Translations under genes and position numbers: made by a program | Origin: Terriglobia bacterium | GTDB taxonomy: Bacteria > Acidobacteriota > Terriglobia > Acidiferrales > UBA7541 | Direction: 5' to 3' | Assembly: GCA_020073605.1 (NCBI GenBank) | Contig: JAIQEW010000013.1 | Span: 36,329-100,328 of the forward strand | DNA length: 64,000 nucleotides | The notes under the pieces: model-generated | What the model was told of the DNA's origin: nothing | The model's database searches: none | Seen by the model: only the letters and a program-made list of their open reading frames with translations | Shown here: piece by piece, positions 27,378 through 35,504 of the stretch | How positions within the stretch are numbered: the stretch's first letter is position 1 | Layout: each line of letters begins with the position of its first letter

Positions 27378-29051
27378 CTATCGTGCTTTCTCTGGAACGA
27401 CCGGGATCAGGAGATGCGAATCATACTTGCCTCCCGCGTAGATCACGTGGCGCCCCCGGTTTACCGTGTCTTCGTGACGATCCGCCATCGTCGGTTTGGG
27501 ATATCGATATACGTCGATGCCCTGCACGACGAGCCTCAATTGTTCGCCAGCTTCAAATCGAGTGCCCGAGGGCCAGATTTCGATCTCAAGCGGCACGACG
27601 GCGCCGCTTTCGATCTTGAGCTCTCGGCGATGCGCAAGAATCGGCTGGTATGTCGTCGATTGCGTCTCATCGAGTTCGCGATGGGACGCCCGCAACCAAC
27701 CCAATGCTACGGGTCCGTCGTCGAACTGGGTCCAGAAAGCGAACGGCACGAGCTTCCCTGCTGAGTCGAGCTTTTGAATCGCGACGAAGATATCCATGTC
27801 GTCCGCCCCGTCGGGGGCCATCCAAAGCTTCAGCTTCATGTGGCCGATCAACTCCGTCGGCTGGTCGAATGCCAGATCGAATTGCGCGCGATGAGGACCC
27901 GGCCCCTCGGACCGGGCGTCGTATGAGAAGGATTGCTCCTCCGGAACGGCTTGCCGTTTGAGAGAGCCCGTCGTGGCGTCGAGATAGAGCTTCGTATATT
28001 GGGTGCGAGAGATGGGCCACTCGTTCTCCGCCTTCATGGATCCCACGTAGAATTTCTCCCGCGCCTCGAGTCGCACCTTCGGCCATTGCGTGACCGCTGT
28101 GGGAATTCCCTTCAAAAAGAAGGCAAAGAACTCCTGCTGTCGGCGCACATTTTCCTGTTCGTAGAAGTAGGCCCACTTCTTTCGCCCATGCACTTCGAGC
28201 CACTTCTGCTTGGAAGCGATCTTCTTGAAGCCCTCGAGTGTCCCACGCGTATGCAAGCCCTGGTCCGTCCAGCTCGCAACCACGTAGGCCGGGACCTTGA
28301 TTGTCGAAAAGTCGGCGGCCTTCGAAGCCCAGAATGCGTCGAAAAAGGGATGTTCCTTCGCTTCGGCAAGCAGATCCTCTACGCGCGTGGTGCTTCTGCC
28401 CCAGCGGCCCGGAAGGTACGGCCAGAAGGAGGTCTCCGGGATGCCGCCGTGACGCGCAACTTCGCGATACGTGTCGGTCCATCCTTCGTATGGATTAATT
28501 GCCGCCAGGTGCGGCGGGTTGAGAGCTGCCACCCGCCACTGAGAACTGGTCAAATACGAAACGCCGGACAAGCCGACCTTGCCGTTGCTCCAGCCTTGCG
28601 TGCCGGCCCACTCGATCACATCGTAGTAATCTTCCGCCTCTTCCGGGGAGAGATACGTGGCGTCTCCCTGCGAATACCACGTGCCGCGGATATCCACATT
28701 GATGACGGCATAGCCTTGTGGCACCCAGTATCCGGGATCGGGCGCCTCAAAAGCCGCATATCGGGATTGCATCTCCGTCTTGACGCCGCAGTTTGGGAAA
28801 ATTTCGAGGTAGTTCGTGTGTCCGTGTTTGCCGTAAGGCCCCCAGCCGATCAGCGACGGCGCCGGCTTCTCGTCCGCGGGACGAAACACGTCGATGTAAA
28901 TCTTGATTCCATCGCGCATCGCAACGGCAACATCGCGCTCGATGACCATGCCGTTTTCAACCGTGCGTCGATAGACGGGCGGCGCGCCGCCGCGCTCTTC
29001 GGGTGCGCCCAGCGGCTTGCGGAATCGGTACTCGAATCCTCCCGGTTTCAT
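27378..29051 (-). CDS. CocE/NonD-family serine hydrolase
   Basis: The 557-residue protein matches the CocE/NonD family of alpha/beta hydrolases (cocaine esterase, glutaryl-7-ACA acylase, X-Pro dipeptidyl peptidases). The nucleophile Ser lies in G-V-S-Y-L (about 176-180). Candidates for the other triad members are the Asp of SWTDQGL and the His of EVHGRKK. The C-terminal jelly-roll domain (about 380-557) ends in a beta-rich stretch. There is no clear signal peptide, so it is probably cytoplasmic. The substrate, an ester or amide, is unknown. It is wedged between two copies of the metG promoter segment, which suggests it arrived or was rearranged here. Confidence 0.9.
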   Translation of the reverse strand: MKPGGFEYRFRKPLGAPEERGGAPPVYRRTVENGMVIERDVAVAMRDGIKIYIDVFRPADEKPAPSLIGWGPYGKHGHTNYLEIFPNCGVKTEMQSRYAAFEAPDPGYWVPQGYAVINVDIRGTWYSQGDATYLSPEEAEDYYDVIEWAGTQGWSNGKVGLSGVSYLTSSQWRVAALNPPHLAAINPYEGWTDTYREVARHGGIPETSFWPYLPGRWGRSTTRVEDLLAEAKEHPFFDAFWASKAADFSTIKVPAYVVASWTDQGLHTRGTLEGFKKIASKQKWLEVHGRKKWAYFYEQENVRRQQEFFAFFLKGIPTAVTQWPKVRLEAREKFYVGSMKAENEWPISRTQYTKLYLDATTGSLKRQAVPEEQSFSYDARSEGPGPHRAQFDLAFDQPTELIGHMKLKLWMAPDGADDMDIFVAIQKLDSAGKLVPFAFWTQFDDGPVALGWLRASHRELDETQSTTYQPILAHRRELKIESGAVVPLEIEIWPSGTRFEAGEQLRLVVQGIDVYRYPKPTMADRHEDTVNRGRHVIYAGGKYDSHLLIPVVPEKAR

Positions 29052-29082
29052 TCGTCCCCCGCTCTTCCAATCGCGCGGATTC

Positions 29083-29151
29083 CTACAGCAGCGGCTCGCC
29101 GTGAGTGCCTGTCGCGAAGGGCTTGTCCTTTGAAGATCTGGCGCGGTTCAT
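29083..29151 (-). pseudogene. Truncated metG remnant (22 codons) in the CocE leader
   Basis: The frame reads MNRARSSKDKPFATG then diverges and stops at TAG (29083-29085). The intact metG begins MNRASSSKDKPFATG. It is therefore a leftover of the metG 5' end. It sits 31 bases upstream of the CocE start and would be translated as a short leader peptide from the shared promoter. Confidence 0.8.
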
Positions 29152-29223
29152 GAAGGATTTGTGTTTCCGCTGCGGAACTGCGAGAAAACGATACTAGTCT
29201 GGCATGCCGGGGCTGTCAATTGA
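29092..29223 (-). repeat. Direct repeat copy B: duplicated metG promoter segment upstream of the CocE gene
   Basis: This is the gap-free counterpart of 27192-27323 at an offset of exactly 1,900 bases, about 90 % identical. Most differences are transitions. Both promoter boxes are unchanged while the flanks drift, which suggests the promoter is under selection in both places. Confidence 0.9.
29191..29219 (-). promoter_or_regulatory. Duplicated sigma-70 promoter, now driving the CocE gene
   Basis: On the minus strand TTGACA (29219-29214) and TAGTAT (29196-29191) are separated by 17 bases, as at metG. The predicted transcript would cover the 22-codon metG remnant and then the CocE gene. Confidence 0.7.
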
Positions 29224-29276
29224 CCTGAAATCGCGGTGAAGGATTGGGTTGCGGGCCGGCCCCACCAAGCCGTCGT

Positions 29277-30401
29277 TCACCACAGCGGAGCCACCGGTTC
29301 TTCATTGAACCCCGGCGGTGGGCCTCCTCTGCTCGAGAGATGGAGGGCACTCAAATCGAGTTTGGTCGCCGGATCGTACGTCACGGTGATGCGCCCGCCC
29401 TTCCCCGGCGGCCCATCGAAGCCGCTTCGCCCGTCGGTGCCGTTGCGCCCGCTCGTCCCGTCGGGAGTTCCCGTGCCACCCGAGCCTCCTCGACCGCCGC
29501 GGCCGCCTCTTCCACCCGATCCACCCGGGCCCCCATCGGCCTTCACTGTGAGGGACCCTCCCTGCGGGTCCACGAGATACAGCCTCCGATCTCCAGCGGC
29601 GGTTACGCTCACTTGCAGGAGGGGACGGTCCTCAAACCTGGGTGCGACGCGCACGTCCACAGGCGGCGCGTCTCCTCCCCGTTCTCCATCCTTCCCGTCC
29701 GAACCGTCGGTTCCGTCCGAGCCATTTCCGCCCGGAGAGGGATTGTTCGGATCGTTCGAGCCCATCGTGCCGCTCGCGCCGTCACTTCCATCGAGTCCGT
29801 TCATGCCGCTCGCTCCGCGCCTGCCGGAGAAATTCGCGACATACTTGTAGTCGTAGCGCAATGGAACGTCGAGCTCCGTCCGCAGGCCCGGATGGCTGGG
29901 TACCGTGATCGTCACATGCGGCACCTTCCCGTCGCTGACCCGGGGATCCTTCGAAAGGGACAAGATGCCTTTCTGATCGACGGTCACGACGGTTGCCGCG
30001 ACCGTGAGGTCTTTCCACATCACCTTTCCCTTGCCCTGCCCTTCCGTCACCAGCACCGTGCCGTTCGGCTCCGTAAATGTCACCACGAGTGGCAACTGCT
30101 CACCCGGCGCAATTCCCGGTCCTTTCGGCAAGCTGGCCTTAATGGACGCGATGGGAGTCTTTGCGAGGTCAACCTTCATCCCCATACGAACCTTCATGGA
30201 CGCGCATGCGCCCAGCGCCAACAGAGACACTGCCGCCAGACCGGTAGCCCAGCTCGTGTTCAGCAAATGAGGAATGGAGATTTTGGCGGGAAACCGGCTC
30301 CGCCAGCCATGACGCCGGGCCATGTTGTCATGCGTGCCCGAACCCGGCTCGGTCGGGCGATGCCATTTGGCGAACAGCTTCTGGCGGTTGCTTTCGTTCA
30401 T
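29277..30401 (-). CDS. Lipoprotein with collagen-like Gly-rich repeats
   Basis: The 374-residue protein has an AAGG ribosome-binding site before ATG 30401, an unusually long polar N-terminus, and a hydrophobic stretch ending in the lipobox L-G-A-C (Cys66). Residues 75-200 form a beta-rich domain. Two Gly-repeat blocks follow: about 205-245 (GASGMNGLDGSDGASG, then GNGSDGTDGSDGKDGERGG) and about 295-345 (GGPGGSGGRGGRGG onward), separated by a 40-residue beta domain. The first block follows a collagen G-x-y period, and the second is a G-G-x period. The long N-terminus could be a mis-start, with ATG 30323 as the alternative. Function is unknown. Confidence 0.75.
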   Translation of the reverse strand: MNESNRQKLFAKWHRPTEPGSGTHDNMARRHGWRSRFPAKISIPHLLNTSWATGLAAVSLLALGACASMKVRMGMKVDLAKTPIASIKASLPKGPGIAPGEQLPLVVTFTEPNGTVLVTEGQGKGKVMWKDLTVAATVVTVDQKGILSLSKDPRVSDGKVPHVTITVPSHPGLRTELDVPLRYDYKYVANFSGRRGASGMNGLDGSDGASGTMGSNDPNNPSPGGNGSDGTDGSDGKDGERGGDAPPVDVRVAPRFEDRPLLQVSVTAAGDRRLYLVDPQGGSLTVKADGGPGGSGGRGGRGGRGGSGGTGTPDGTSGRNGTDGRSGFDGPPGKGGRITVTYDPATKLDLSALHLSSRGGPPPGFNEEPVAPLW

Positions 30402-30420
30402 GTCGATTGCCTTCTATATC

Positions 30421-30437
30421 CGTCAAATTAATTGACG
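30421..30437. promoter_or_regulatory. Operator-like dyad upstream of the collagen-like gene
   Basis: CGTCAA (30421-30426) and TTGACG (30432-30437) are perfect inverted repeats around ATTAA. The dyad lies 20 bases before the collagen-like gene, in the 247-base divergent gap to the SemiSWEET gene. A regulator site is possible. I see no gene in the rest of the gap. Confidence 0.4.
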
Positions 30438-30648
30438 AGTATGGGAGCACAATGGTTGCTCCTCGGCGCGGGGCTCGTGCGTCAGCCGCACCAGCACCTC
30501 TGAAGGGAACCCTCTCGCGTAGGAAGTCCACACGCCTTCCTCCTTGCAACGTGCTTACATCCTGCTAACCTGACCGGGCGGTGACCGATCTAACTGAGCC
30601 TCTCGAAGAACCAGCCGTTGATCAGCAACAAATAGTGCTGGAGACCAA

Positions 30649-30918
30649 ATGGGACTTGTGAACTACGTTGGCGGCGCTGCGGCGGTGTGCACCACGATCG
30701 CGTTTATTCCACAAATTCTGAAGATCAGGCGGCAAGGCGGGCAGGATCTCTCTTACCCCATGCTGGTTCTCTACCTCGCCGGAATTCTTCTTTGGCTGGT
30801 ATATGGCCTGCTGCTGCACGCCGCCGCTGTGATTTGGGCCAATGTGGCAACGTCACTGCTGGTCGCGGCCGCTCTCGTTCTCAAGGCGACGCATCCGGCC
30901 GGCAAACGCGCAGAGTGA
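30649..30918 (+). CDS. SemiSWEET-type sugar transporter
   Basis: The 89-residue protein has three transmembrane helices and the PQ-loop motif in helix 1 (A-F-I-P-Q-I). The Asn in W-A-N-V-A-T-S matches the substrate-pocket Asn of SemiSWEETs. SemiSWEETs work as homodimers in the inner membrane and move mono- or disaccharides down their gradient. The length and the three-helix layout fit exactly. It stands alone between a divergent lipoprotein gene and argS. Confidence 0.9.
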   Translation: MGLVNYVGGAAAVCTTIAFIPQILKIRRQGGQDLSYPMLVLYLAGILLWLVYGLLLHAAAVIWANVATSLLVAAALVLKATHPAGKRAE

Positions 30919-31061
30919 CGAGTCTAAGAGCGCTGCCGGGCCGACCTTGCGTGGATTTGCCGTGGCCCAAAAGTCCACACAAGCTCTCCCTTGTAATCTT
31001 GCCGCATGTTGCTAACCTGCTGGACGTATGAATGTGAAATGGAATCTTGCGACAGATGGCG

Positions 31062-31081
31062 AAGCGGGACGACCCGCTTTT
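31062..31081 (+). terminator. Terminator-like hairpin with an alternative overlapping stem
   Basis: AAGCGGG (31062-31068) pairs with CCCGCTT (31073-31079) across ACGA and is followed by TT, a weak terminator. The middle arm CCCGC can instead pair with GCGGG (31082-31086) across TTTT. The two stems exclude each other. This lies in the 363-base gap 30919-31281 between the SemiSWEET gene and argS, which holds no gene that I can support. Confidence 0.4.
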
Positions 31082-31147
31082 GCGGGGGTGTGGCTTACCC
31101 AAGCTCCGGTCGCATGCCGCGCGTCCACAGACGCCCGGCTGCCGCAT

Positions 31148-31227
31148 TTTCTAATCGACACACCGGCGATTAGAAATGCCCGTAACCCACTGAAAGCAAA
31201 CGATGACACCCAATTCTAATCGACACA
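31148..31227. repeat. Hairpin and direct repeat upstream of argS
   Basis: A strong hairpin spans about 31144-31179: GCATTT and CTAATCG pair with CGATTAG and AAATGC with one bulged T and a nine-base loop. The 14-mer TTCTAATCGACACA in its left arm (31149-31162) recurs exactly at 31214-31227. The second copy ends 54 bases before the argS start, so it lies in or near the argS leader. Its role is unknown. Confidence 0.5.
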
Positions 31228-31281
31228 GATTCGAAGGGCTGACGAACCCAAGTTTCACGCCAGTCCAACGCAAGGAGCCAC

Positions 31282-33285
31282 GTGTATAAGAGGGTCGAGG
31301 ACCGGATTCGCAAGGCGCTGCGCCACCACATCCACGAGCGCTACAAGACGGACGTGCCCGTGGTCACCGAGCGCCCGCCGAAATCCTCCATGGGCGAAGT
31401 CGCCTCGCCGCTCTGCTTCGAACTGGCCAAGCGGCTGAAAAAACCGCCGCGCGCGCTCGCGCAGGAAATCGCGAACTCGCTGAAGCCGATCGAAGGCGTC
31501 GCGCGCGTGGAAGTCGCCGGCGGTGGCTACTTGAATCTGTTTTTCGACCGCCCGGCGTTCTTTCGCGCCGCATGCGAGGAAGCCGGCCGCGGCGCCGCTG
31601 CCGAGCCCGCACCCAACGCGCCGAAGACGATGGTCGAGCACACCAGCGTCAACCCCAACAAGGCGGCGCACATCGGCCACCTGCGCAACGCCGTGCTCGG
31701 CGACACGTTCGCGCGCCTCCTTCGTTACTCCGGTCGGCGCGTGGAAGTGCAAAACTACATCGACAACACCGGCGTTCAGGTCGCGGACGTCGTCCTCGGA
31801 TTCCTTCGCCTTGAGCCGAAATCGCTCGACCAAGTTCGCGCGCTCGCTGCCGCCCCCAAGTTCGACTACGTCTGCTGGGACCTCTACACGCGCGTCACGC
31901 AGTGGCTCGCGGAAGATAAATCGCGCCTCGATTTCCGCTCGCAGACTCTCAAAGACATCGAAGAGGGCCACGGCGATGCCGCGAACATGGCGGAGATCGT
32001 CTCCACCGCCATCGTGCACTGCCATCTGCGCACACTCGACCGCCTCGGAATCGACTACGACCTTCTTTCGCGCGAGAGCGAAATCCTGCGCCTGAAATTC
32101 TGGGACGCCGCATTCGAGCTGCTGAAGCAGCGCGGCGCGATTCAGCTCGCAGGCTCGGGGAAAAACGCAGGCTGCTGGGTGATGCAGCTCCCATCGGATA
32201 AAGAAACTCCCGCCGAAGGAGAAGAAGAGCCGACCGAGCTGGCCGAGGCCAAGATTATCGTCCGCTCGAATGGCACGGTCACCTATGTCGGAAAAGACAT
32301 CGCCTATCATCTCTGGAAATTCGGCCTGCTTGAACGCGACTTTCACTACCGCCGCTTCCACAAGCATCCCGACGGACACGAGGCCTGGAGCACGGACGCG
32401 GAATCCGATGACCCCGGCGCGCCGAAATTCGGCCACGCCACTGAAGTCTTCAACGTGATTGATTCGCGGCAAGCGTATCCGCAGCAGGTGGTCGTCGCGG
32501 GGCTTCGCGCGCTTGGCCATGCGGGCGAGGCCGATAGTCTGAAGCACTTCTCCTACAACGTGGTTGCGCTCACGCCGCGCTGCGCCAGGGAACTTGGCTA
32601 CGAAATCCCGCCCGAGGACGCGAAGAAGCCCTACATCGAAGTGAGCGGCCGCAAGGGCCAGGGCGTGAAGGCCGATGACTTGATCGACCGGCTCATAACG
32701 TCCGCACAAACAGAAACTGAAAAGCGCCATCCGGAGCTGGCCGGCACGCCCGGGTTTCATGAAACGGTGAACGCCGTTGCCATCGGAGCCCTGCGATATT
32801 TTCTTCTGCGCTTCACACGCTCGACCGTGATCGCGTTCGATTTCGAGGACGCGCTCAGCTTCGAGGGCGAGACGGGACCCTACGTGCAATACGCCGTCGT
32901 GCGCGTCAACGGGATCGTGCGCAAGGGCGAGGGCCGGTTAAACGATACGGACGCGGCGAATCTCTTGCGGATCGAGAGCGGCGAAATCGACGTGATGAAA
33001 TACATGGCCGCGCCGGCGGGAGATGACCTGTGGGAGCTCGTTGTGCTGGCGGGTTCGCTCGACGCGCGCGTCGAAGCGGCGCTTGCCGGCCAGGAGCCTG
33101 CGTTCCTCGCGCGCTACGCTTTCGAGCTCGCGCAGGCCTTCAACGTCTTCTACCACAAGCATCACATTCTTTCGGAAGAAGACGCCGAAAAGCGCGCGCT
33201 TCTGCTGCGGCTCACGTCGCTCGTACGCGAGCAGCTCGTCGCGGCGCTCGGCCTGCTCGGAATAAAAGCTCCGGAAAAAATGTGA
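31282..33285 (+). CDS. argS: Arginyl-tRNA synthetase
   Basis: This class I synthetase charges tRNA-Arg. It has 667 residues, somewhat longer than the common 550-600. I chose GTG 31282, which has AAGGAG five bases upstream. The N-terminal Add1 domain (about 1-110) is followed by the catalytic core with V-N-P-N-K-A-A-H-I-G-H (HIGH intact). The KMSKS-equivalent is the usual degenerate form, here around GRKGQGVKADDLID. The DALR anticodon-binding domain fills the C-terminus. An acidic insert around 300-315 (EGEEEPTELAE) explains part of the extra length. Confidence 0.95.
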   Translation: MYKRVEDRIRKALRHHIHERYKTDVPVVTERPPKSSMGEVASPLCFELAKRLKKPPRALAQEIANSLKPIEGVARVEVAGGGYLNLFFDRPAFFRAACEEAGRGAAAEPAPNAPKTMVEHTSVNPNKAAHIGHLRNAVLGDTFARLLRYSGRRVEVQNYIDNTGVQVADVVLGFLRLEPKSLDQVRALAAAPKFDYVCWDLYTRVTQWLAEDKSRLDFRSQTLKDIEEGHGDAANMAEIVSTAIVHCHLRTLDRLGIDYDLLSRESEILRLKFWDAAFELLKQRGAIQLAGSGKNAGCWVMQLPSDKETPAEGEEEPTELAEAKIIVRSNGTVTYVGKDIAYHLWKFGLLERDFHYRRFHKHPDGHEAWSTDAESDDPGAPKFGHATEVFNVIDSRQAYPQQVVVAGLRALGHAGEADSLKHFSYNVVALTPRCARELGYEIPPEDAKKPYIEVSGRKGQGVKADDLIDRLITSAQTETEKRHPELAGTPGFHETVNAVAIGALRYFLLRFTRSTVIAFDFEDALSFEGETGPYVQYAVVRVNGIVRKGEGRLNDTDAANLLRIESGEIDVMKYMAAPAGDDLWELVVLAGSLDARVEAALAGQEPAFLARYAFELAQAFNVFYHKHHILSEEDAEKRALLLRLTSLVREQLVAALGLLGIKAPEKM

Positions 33286-33295
33286 TGAGCGCCGC

Positions 33296-34783
33296 CTACA
33301 TCTTCAGCGCGAAATCGACGATCGAGCGAAGCGCGACTCCGGTCGGTCCTTTCGCCTGCCAGGGACGCCCTTCGTCCACCCAGCACGTCGAAGCGATGTC
33401 GAGATGGATCCACGGCGTGTCCTCGGCAAATTCCTTGATGAACCACGCGCCGGTGCTCGCCCCGCCTCCCTTGCCGCTGCCCGTGTTGCGTATGTCCGCG
33501 ATGTCGCTCTTGATCATCTGCTCGTATTCCTCGTCCATCGGCATGGGCCACATCTTTTCTCCCGCGGCCTTCGCGCTCTCGAGGAATTTGTCGAGATATT
33601 CGCGCGGCGTGCCGAACGCGCCCACGTGCACGTTCGCGAGCGCCACTTCGATCGCGCCGGTAAGCGTGGCCGCATCGATCAAGTGCGTGCAGCCGAGCTT
33701 GCGCGCGTAGAAAACTCCGTCCGCCAGAATCAGCCGGCCTTCGGCGTCCGTGTTGATCACTTCGATCGTTTTCCCCGACATCGCCACCTGCACGTCGCCC
33801 GGCTTTTGCGCCCGACCGCCCGGCATGTTTTCGGTCGCGGGAATCACGGCGATCACCGGAACGGAAGGCTTCAGGAAAGCGAGCGCGCGCATGGCGCCGA
33901 GCATCGTCGCGCCGCCGCCCATGTCGTACTTCATCTTCTCCATGTTCGCGGCGGGCTTGATCGAAATGCCGCCCGTGTCGAACGTGACGGCCTTGCCGAC
34001 CAGGCCCAGCACGGGCCCGCCCGCTGGGGCGTTCTTGGGTGTGTAGCGTAAGACGATGACCCTCGGCGGCTCGACGCTTCCCTGCGCCACGCCGATCAGC
34101 GCGCCCATCTTCAGTTCGGTGATCTTTCGCTCATCGAGAATCTCGATTCCCAGGCCGACCTCTTTCGCCATCGCCTCTGCCTTGGCAGCCAGCATCCGTG
34201 GGGTGAGGCGATTCGAGGGCTCGAGGATCAGGTCGCGCGCGAAATTCTGCGACTCGCCGAGAATGCGGCCCTGATCGATCGCGGCCGTGAGGTTCGCGCC
34301 GAGGCCGGCGTCGAATCCGGCAAGCGCGACGGACTGAACTTCACGGTCCTTCTTCTCCGTGCGGTATTTGTCCGATTCGAAATCCCCGGCGATCAGTCCT
34401 TCGACCACGGCTTGCGCAGCCGCCGGCTCGCGCTCTCCTTCACGGGTGAGAAAGATCAATTTCTTTGCGCCTCGGGATTTCAGGTGGCGCAGCGCCGTGC
34501 CTGCGATCTTGCGCAGGTCCGACACGGCGAATTTCTCCGGCTTCCCTGCTCCGACGAGCAGCAGCCTTTGCGCCGCGAGACCCTCGGGGAAATGGATGAG
34601 GACGAGTTCAAGCGCTTTGCCGGTCAATTCACCGCTCGCGGCGAGCGAGCCGAGGCGGCCGTTCATGGCGCGGTCGATGTCGCCGAGCACTCCATCGAAC
34701 TTGTTTTCCTTATCGAAGACGTACGTAACCAGCGCGTCGCCCGGAATCGAAGCGTACGGCTGTGTATCGAGTTGGATCTGCAT
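33296..34783 (-). CDS. pepA: Leucyl aminopeptidase (M17, PepA)
   Basis: This cytosolic hexameric aminopeptidase has two metal ions and removes N-terminal residues, with a preference for Leu. It has 495 residues. The C-terminal catalytic domain shows the conserved L-V-G-K-A-V-T-F-D-T-G-G segment and the M17 signature NTDAEGRLIL, with the metal ligands Lys, Asp and Glu in place. The N-terminal domain is shorter and variable, as usual. PepA can also bind DNA in some bacteria, but nothing here shows that. It converges on argS with a 10-base gap. Confidence 0.96.
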   Translation of the reverse strand: MQIQLDTQPYASIPGDALVTYVFDKENKFDGVLGDIDRAMNGRLGSLAASGELTGKALELVLIHFPEGLAAQRLLLVGAGKPEKFAVSDLRKIAGTALRHLKSRGAKKLIFLTREGEREPAAAQAVVEGLIAGDFESDKYRTEKKDREVQSVALAGFDAGLGANLTAAIDQGRILGESQNFARDLILEPSNRLTPRMLAAKAEAMAKEVGLGIEILDERKITELKMGALIGVAQGSVEPPRVIVLRYTPKNAPAGGPVLGLVGKAVTFDTGGISIKPAANMEKMKYDMGGGATMLGAMRALAFLKPSVPVIAVIPATENMPGGRAQKPGDVQVAMSGKTIEVINTDAEGRLILADGVFYARKLGCTHLIDAATLTGAIEVALANVHVGAFGTPREYLDKFLESAKAAGEKMWPMPMDEEYEQMIKSDIADIRNTGSGKGGGASTGAWFIKEFAEDTPWIHLDIASTCWVDEGRPWQAKGPTGVALRSIVDFALKM

Positions 34784-34798
34784 GTCTTCCTTTCAATC

Positions 34799-35287
34799 TC
34801 ATCGCCTGCGAAAGCGGTACATCGCTTCATCGGCTTCGCGTTTGGCTTCTTTTCGACGTTCGGCTTCGCGGCGGTCGTGGAATTTCTTTCCTCTCGCCAC
34901 GGCAAGTTCGCATTTGGCCATCCCGTCGCGGAAGTAGATCTTCAGCGGGACGATGGTCATGCCCTTCTGCTGCGTCGCGACCTCCAGCTTGTCGATTTCC
35001 CGGCGGTTGAGCAGCAGCTTGCGCTTCCGCAGCGGATCGTGGTTTCGCGGCCCACCGGGCTGGTACTCCGGGATGTGGCAGTTTACCAGCCATGGCTCTC
35101 CGGCGCGAATCTCAGCGTAGGCCTCGCGCAGACTCCCCTTGCCGTCCCGGAGGGACTTGACCTCGGTGCCGACGAGCACGATTCCGGCCTCGAACTTATC
35201 CAGCAGGTCGTAGTTGTAGGAGGCCGCCCGGTTCTGGGCGACGATCTTGTTGCGTTCCTGCTCCGCCTTTTTCGCCGCTGAAGTCAC
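34799..35287 (-). CDS. smpB: SsrA-binding protein SmpB
   Basis: SmpB binds tmRNA and is needed for trans-translation that rescues stalled ribosomes. It has 162 residues from GTG 35287, which fits the family better than the longer open frame. Motifs include N-R-A-A-S-Y-N-Y, the G-T-E-V-K-S-L-R-D-G-K segment and C-H-I-P-E-Y. The C-terminal basic tail (about 130-162) ends RFRRR, the part that mimics the codon-anticodon helix. It lies 15 bases upstream of pepA on the same strand. Confidence 0.95.
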   Translation of the reverse strand: MTSAAKKAEQERNKIVAQNRAASYNYDLLDKFEAGIVLVGTEVKSLRDGKGSLREAYAEIRAGEPWLVNCHIPEYQPGGPRNHDPLRKRKLLLNRREIDKLEVATQQKGMTIVPLKIYFRDGMAKCELAVARGKKFHDRREAERRKEAKREADEAMYRFRRR

Positions 35288-35504
35288 CGTGACGTTATGA
35301 TAGCCGCCGCGCGCAATGCGCCGCAAGTGACGGAATTCCCCGGAGTTCCGGCATTGGGGTGCGCCAACTTTCACGCACGTGTAACACAGGTGCCTAAAAG
35401 GCTGTGGTAATCAAATACCCGCGGCAACGGGGGCGATTCCTTGCCGCATCCTAACTCGGGTGTTAGACTCCCAAAGAATCAAGGAAATCCCGCGGAGGGT
35501 CTGG

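Noticed and set aside
31255..32889. 544-codon minus-strand frame opposite argS
   Set aside because: It is a shadow of argS, with no start signal, no motif and unusual amino-acid content.
35460..35504. GTG 35460 as start of the secretin
   Set aside because: TTG 35505 has GGAGG at the right distance and gives an N-terminus that fits a lipoprotein signal; the GTG start has neither.
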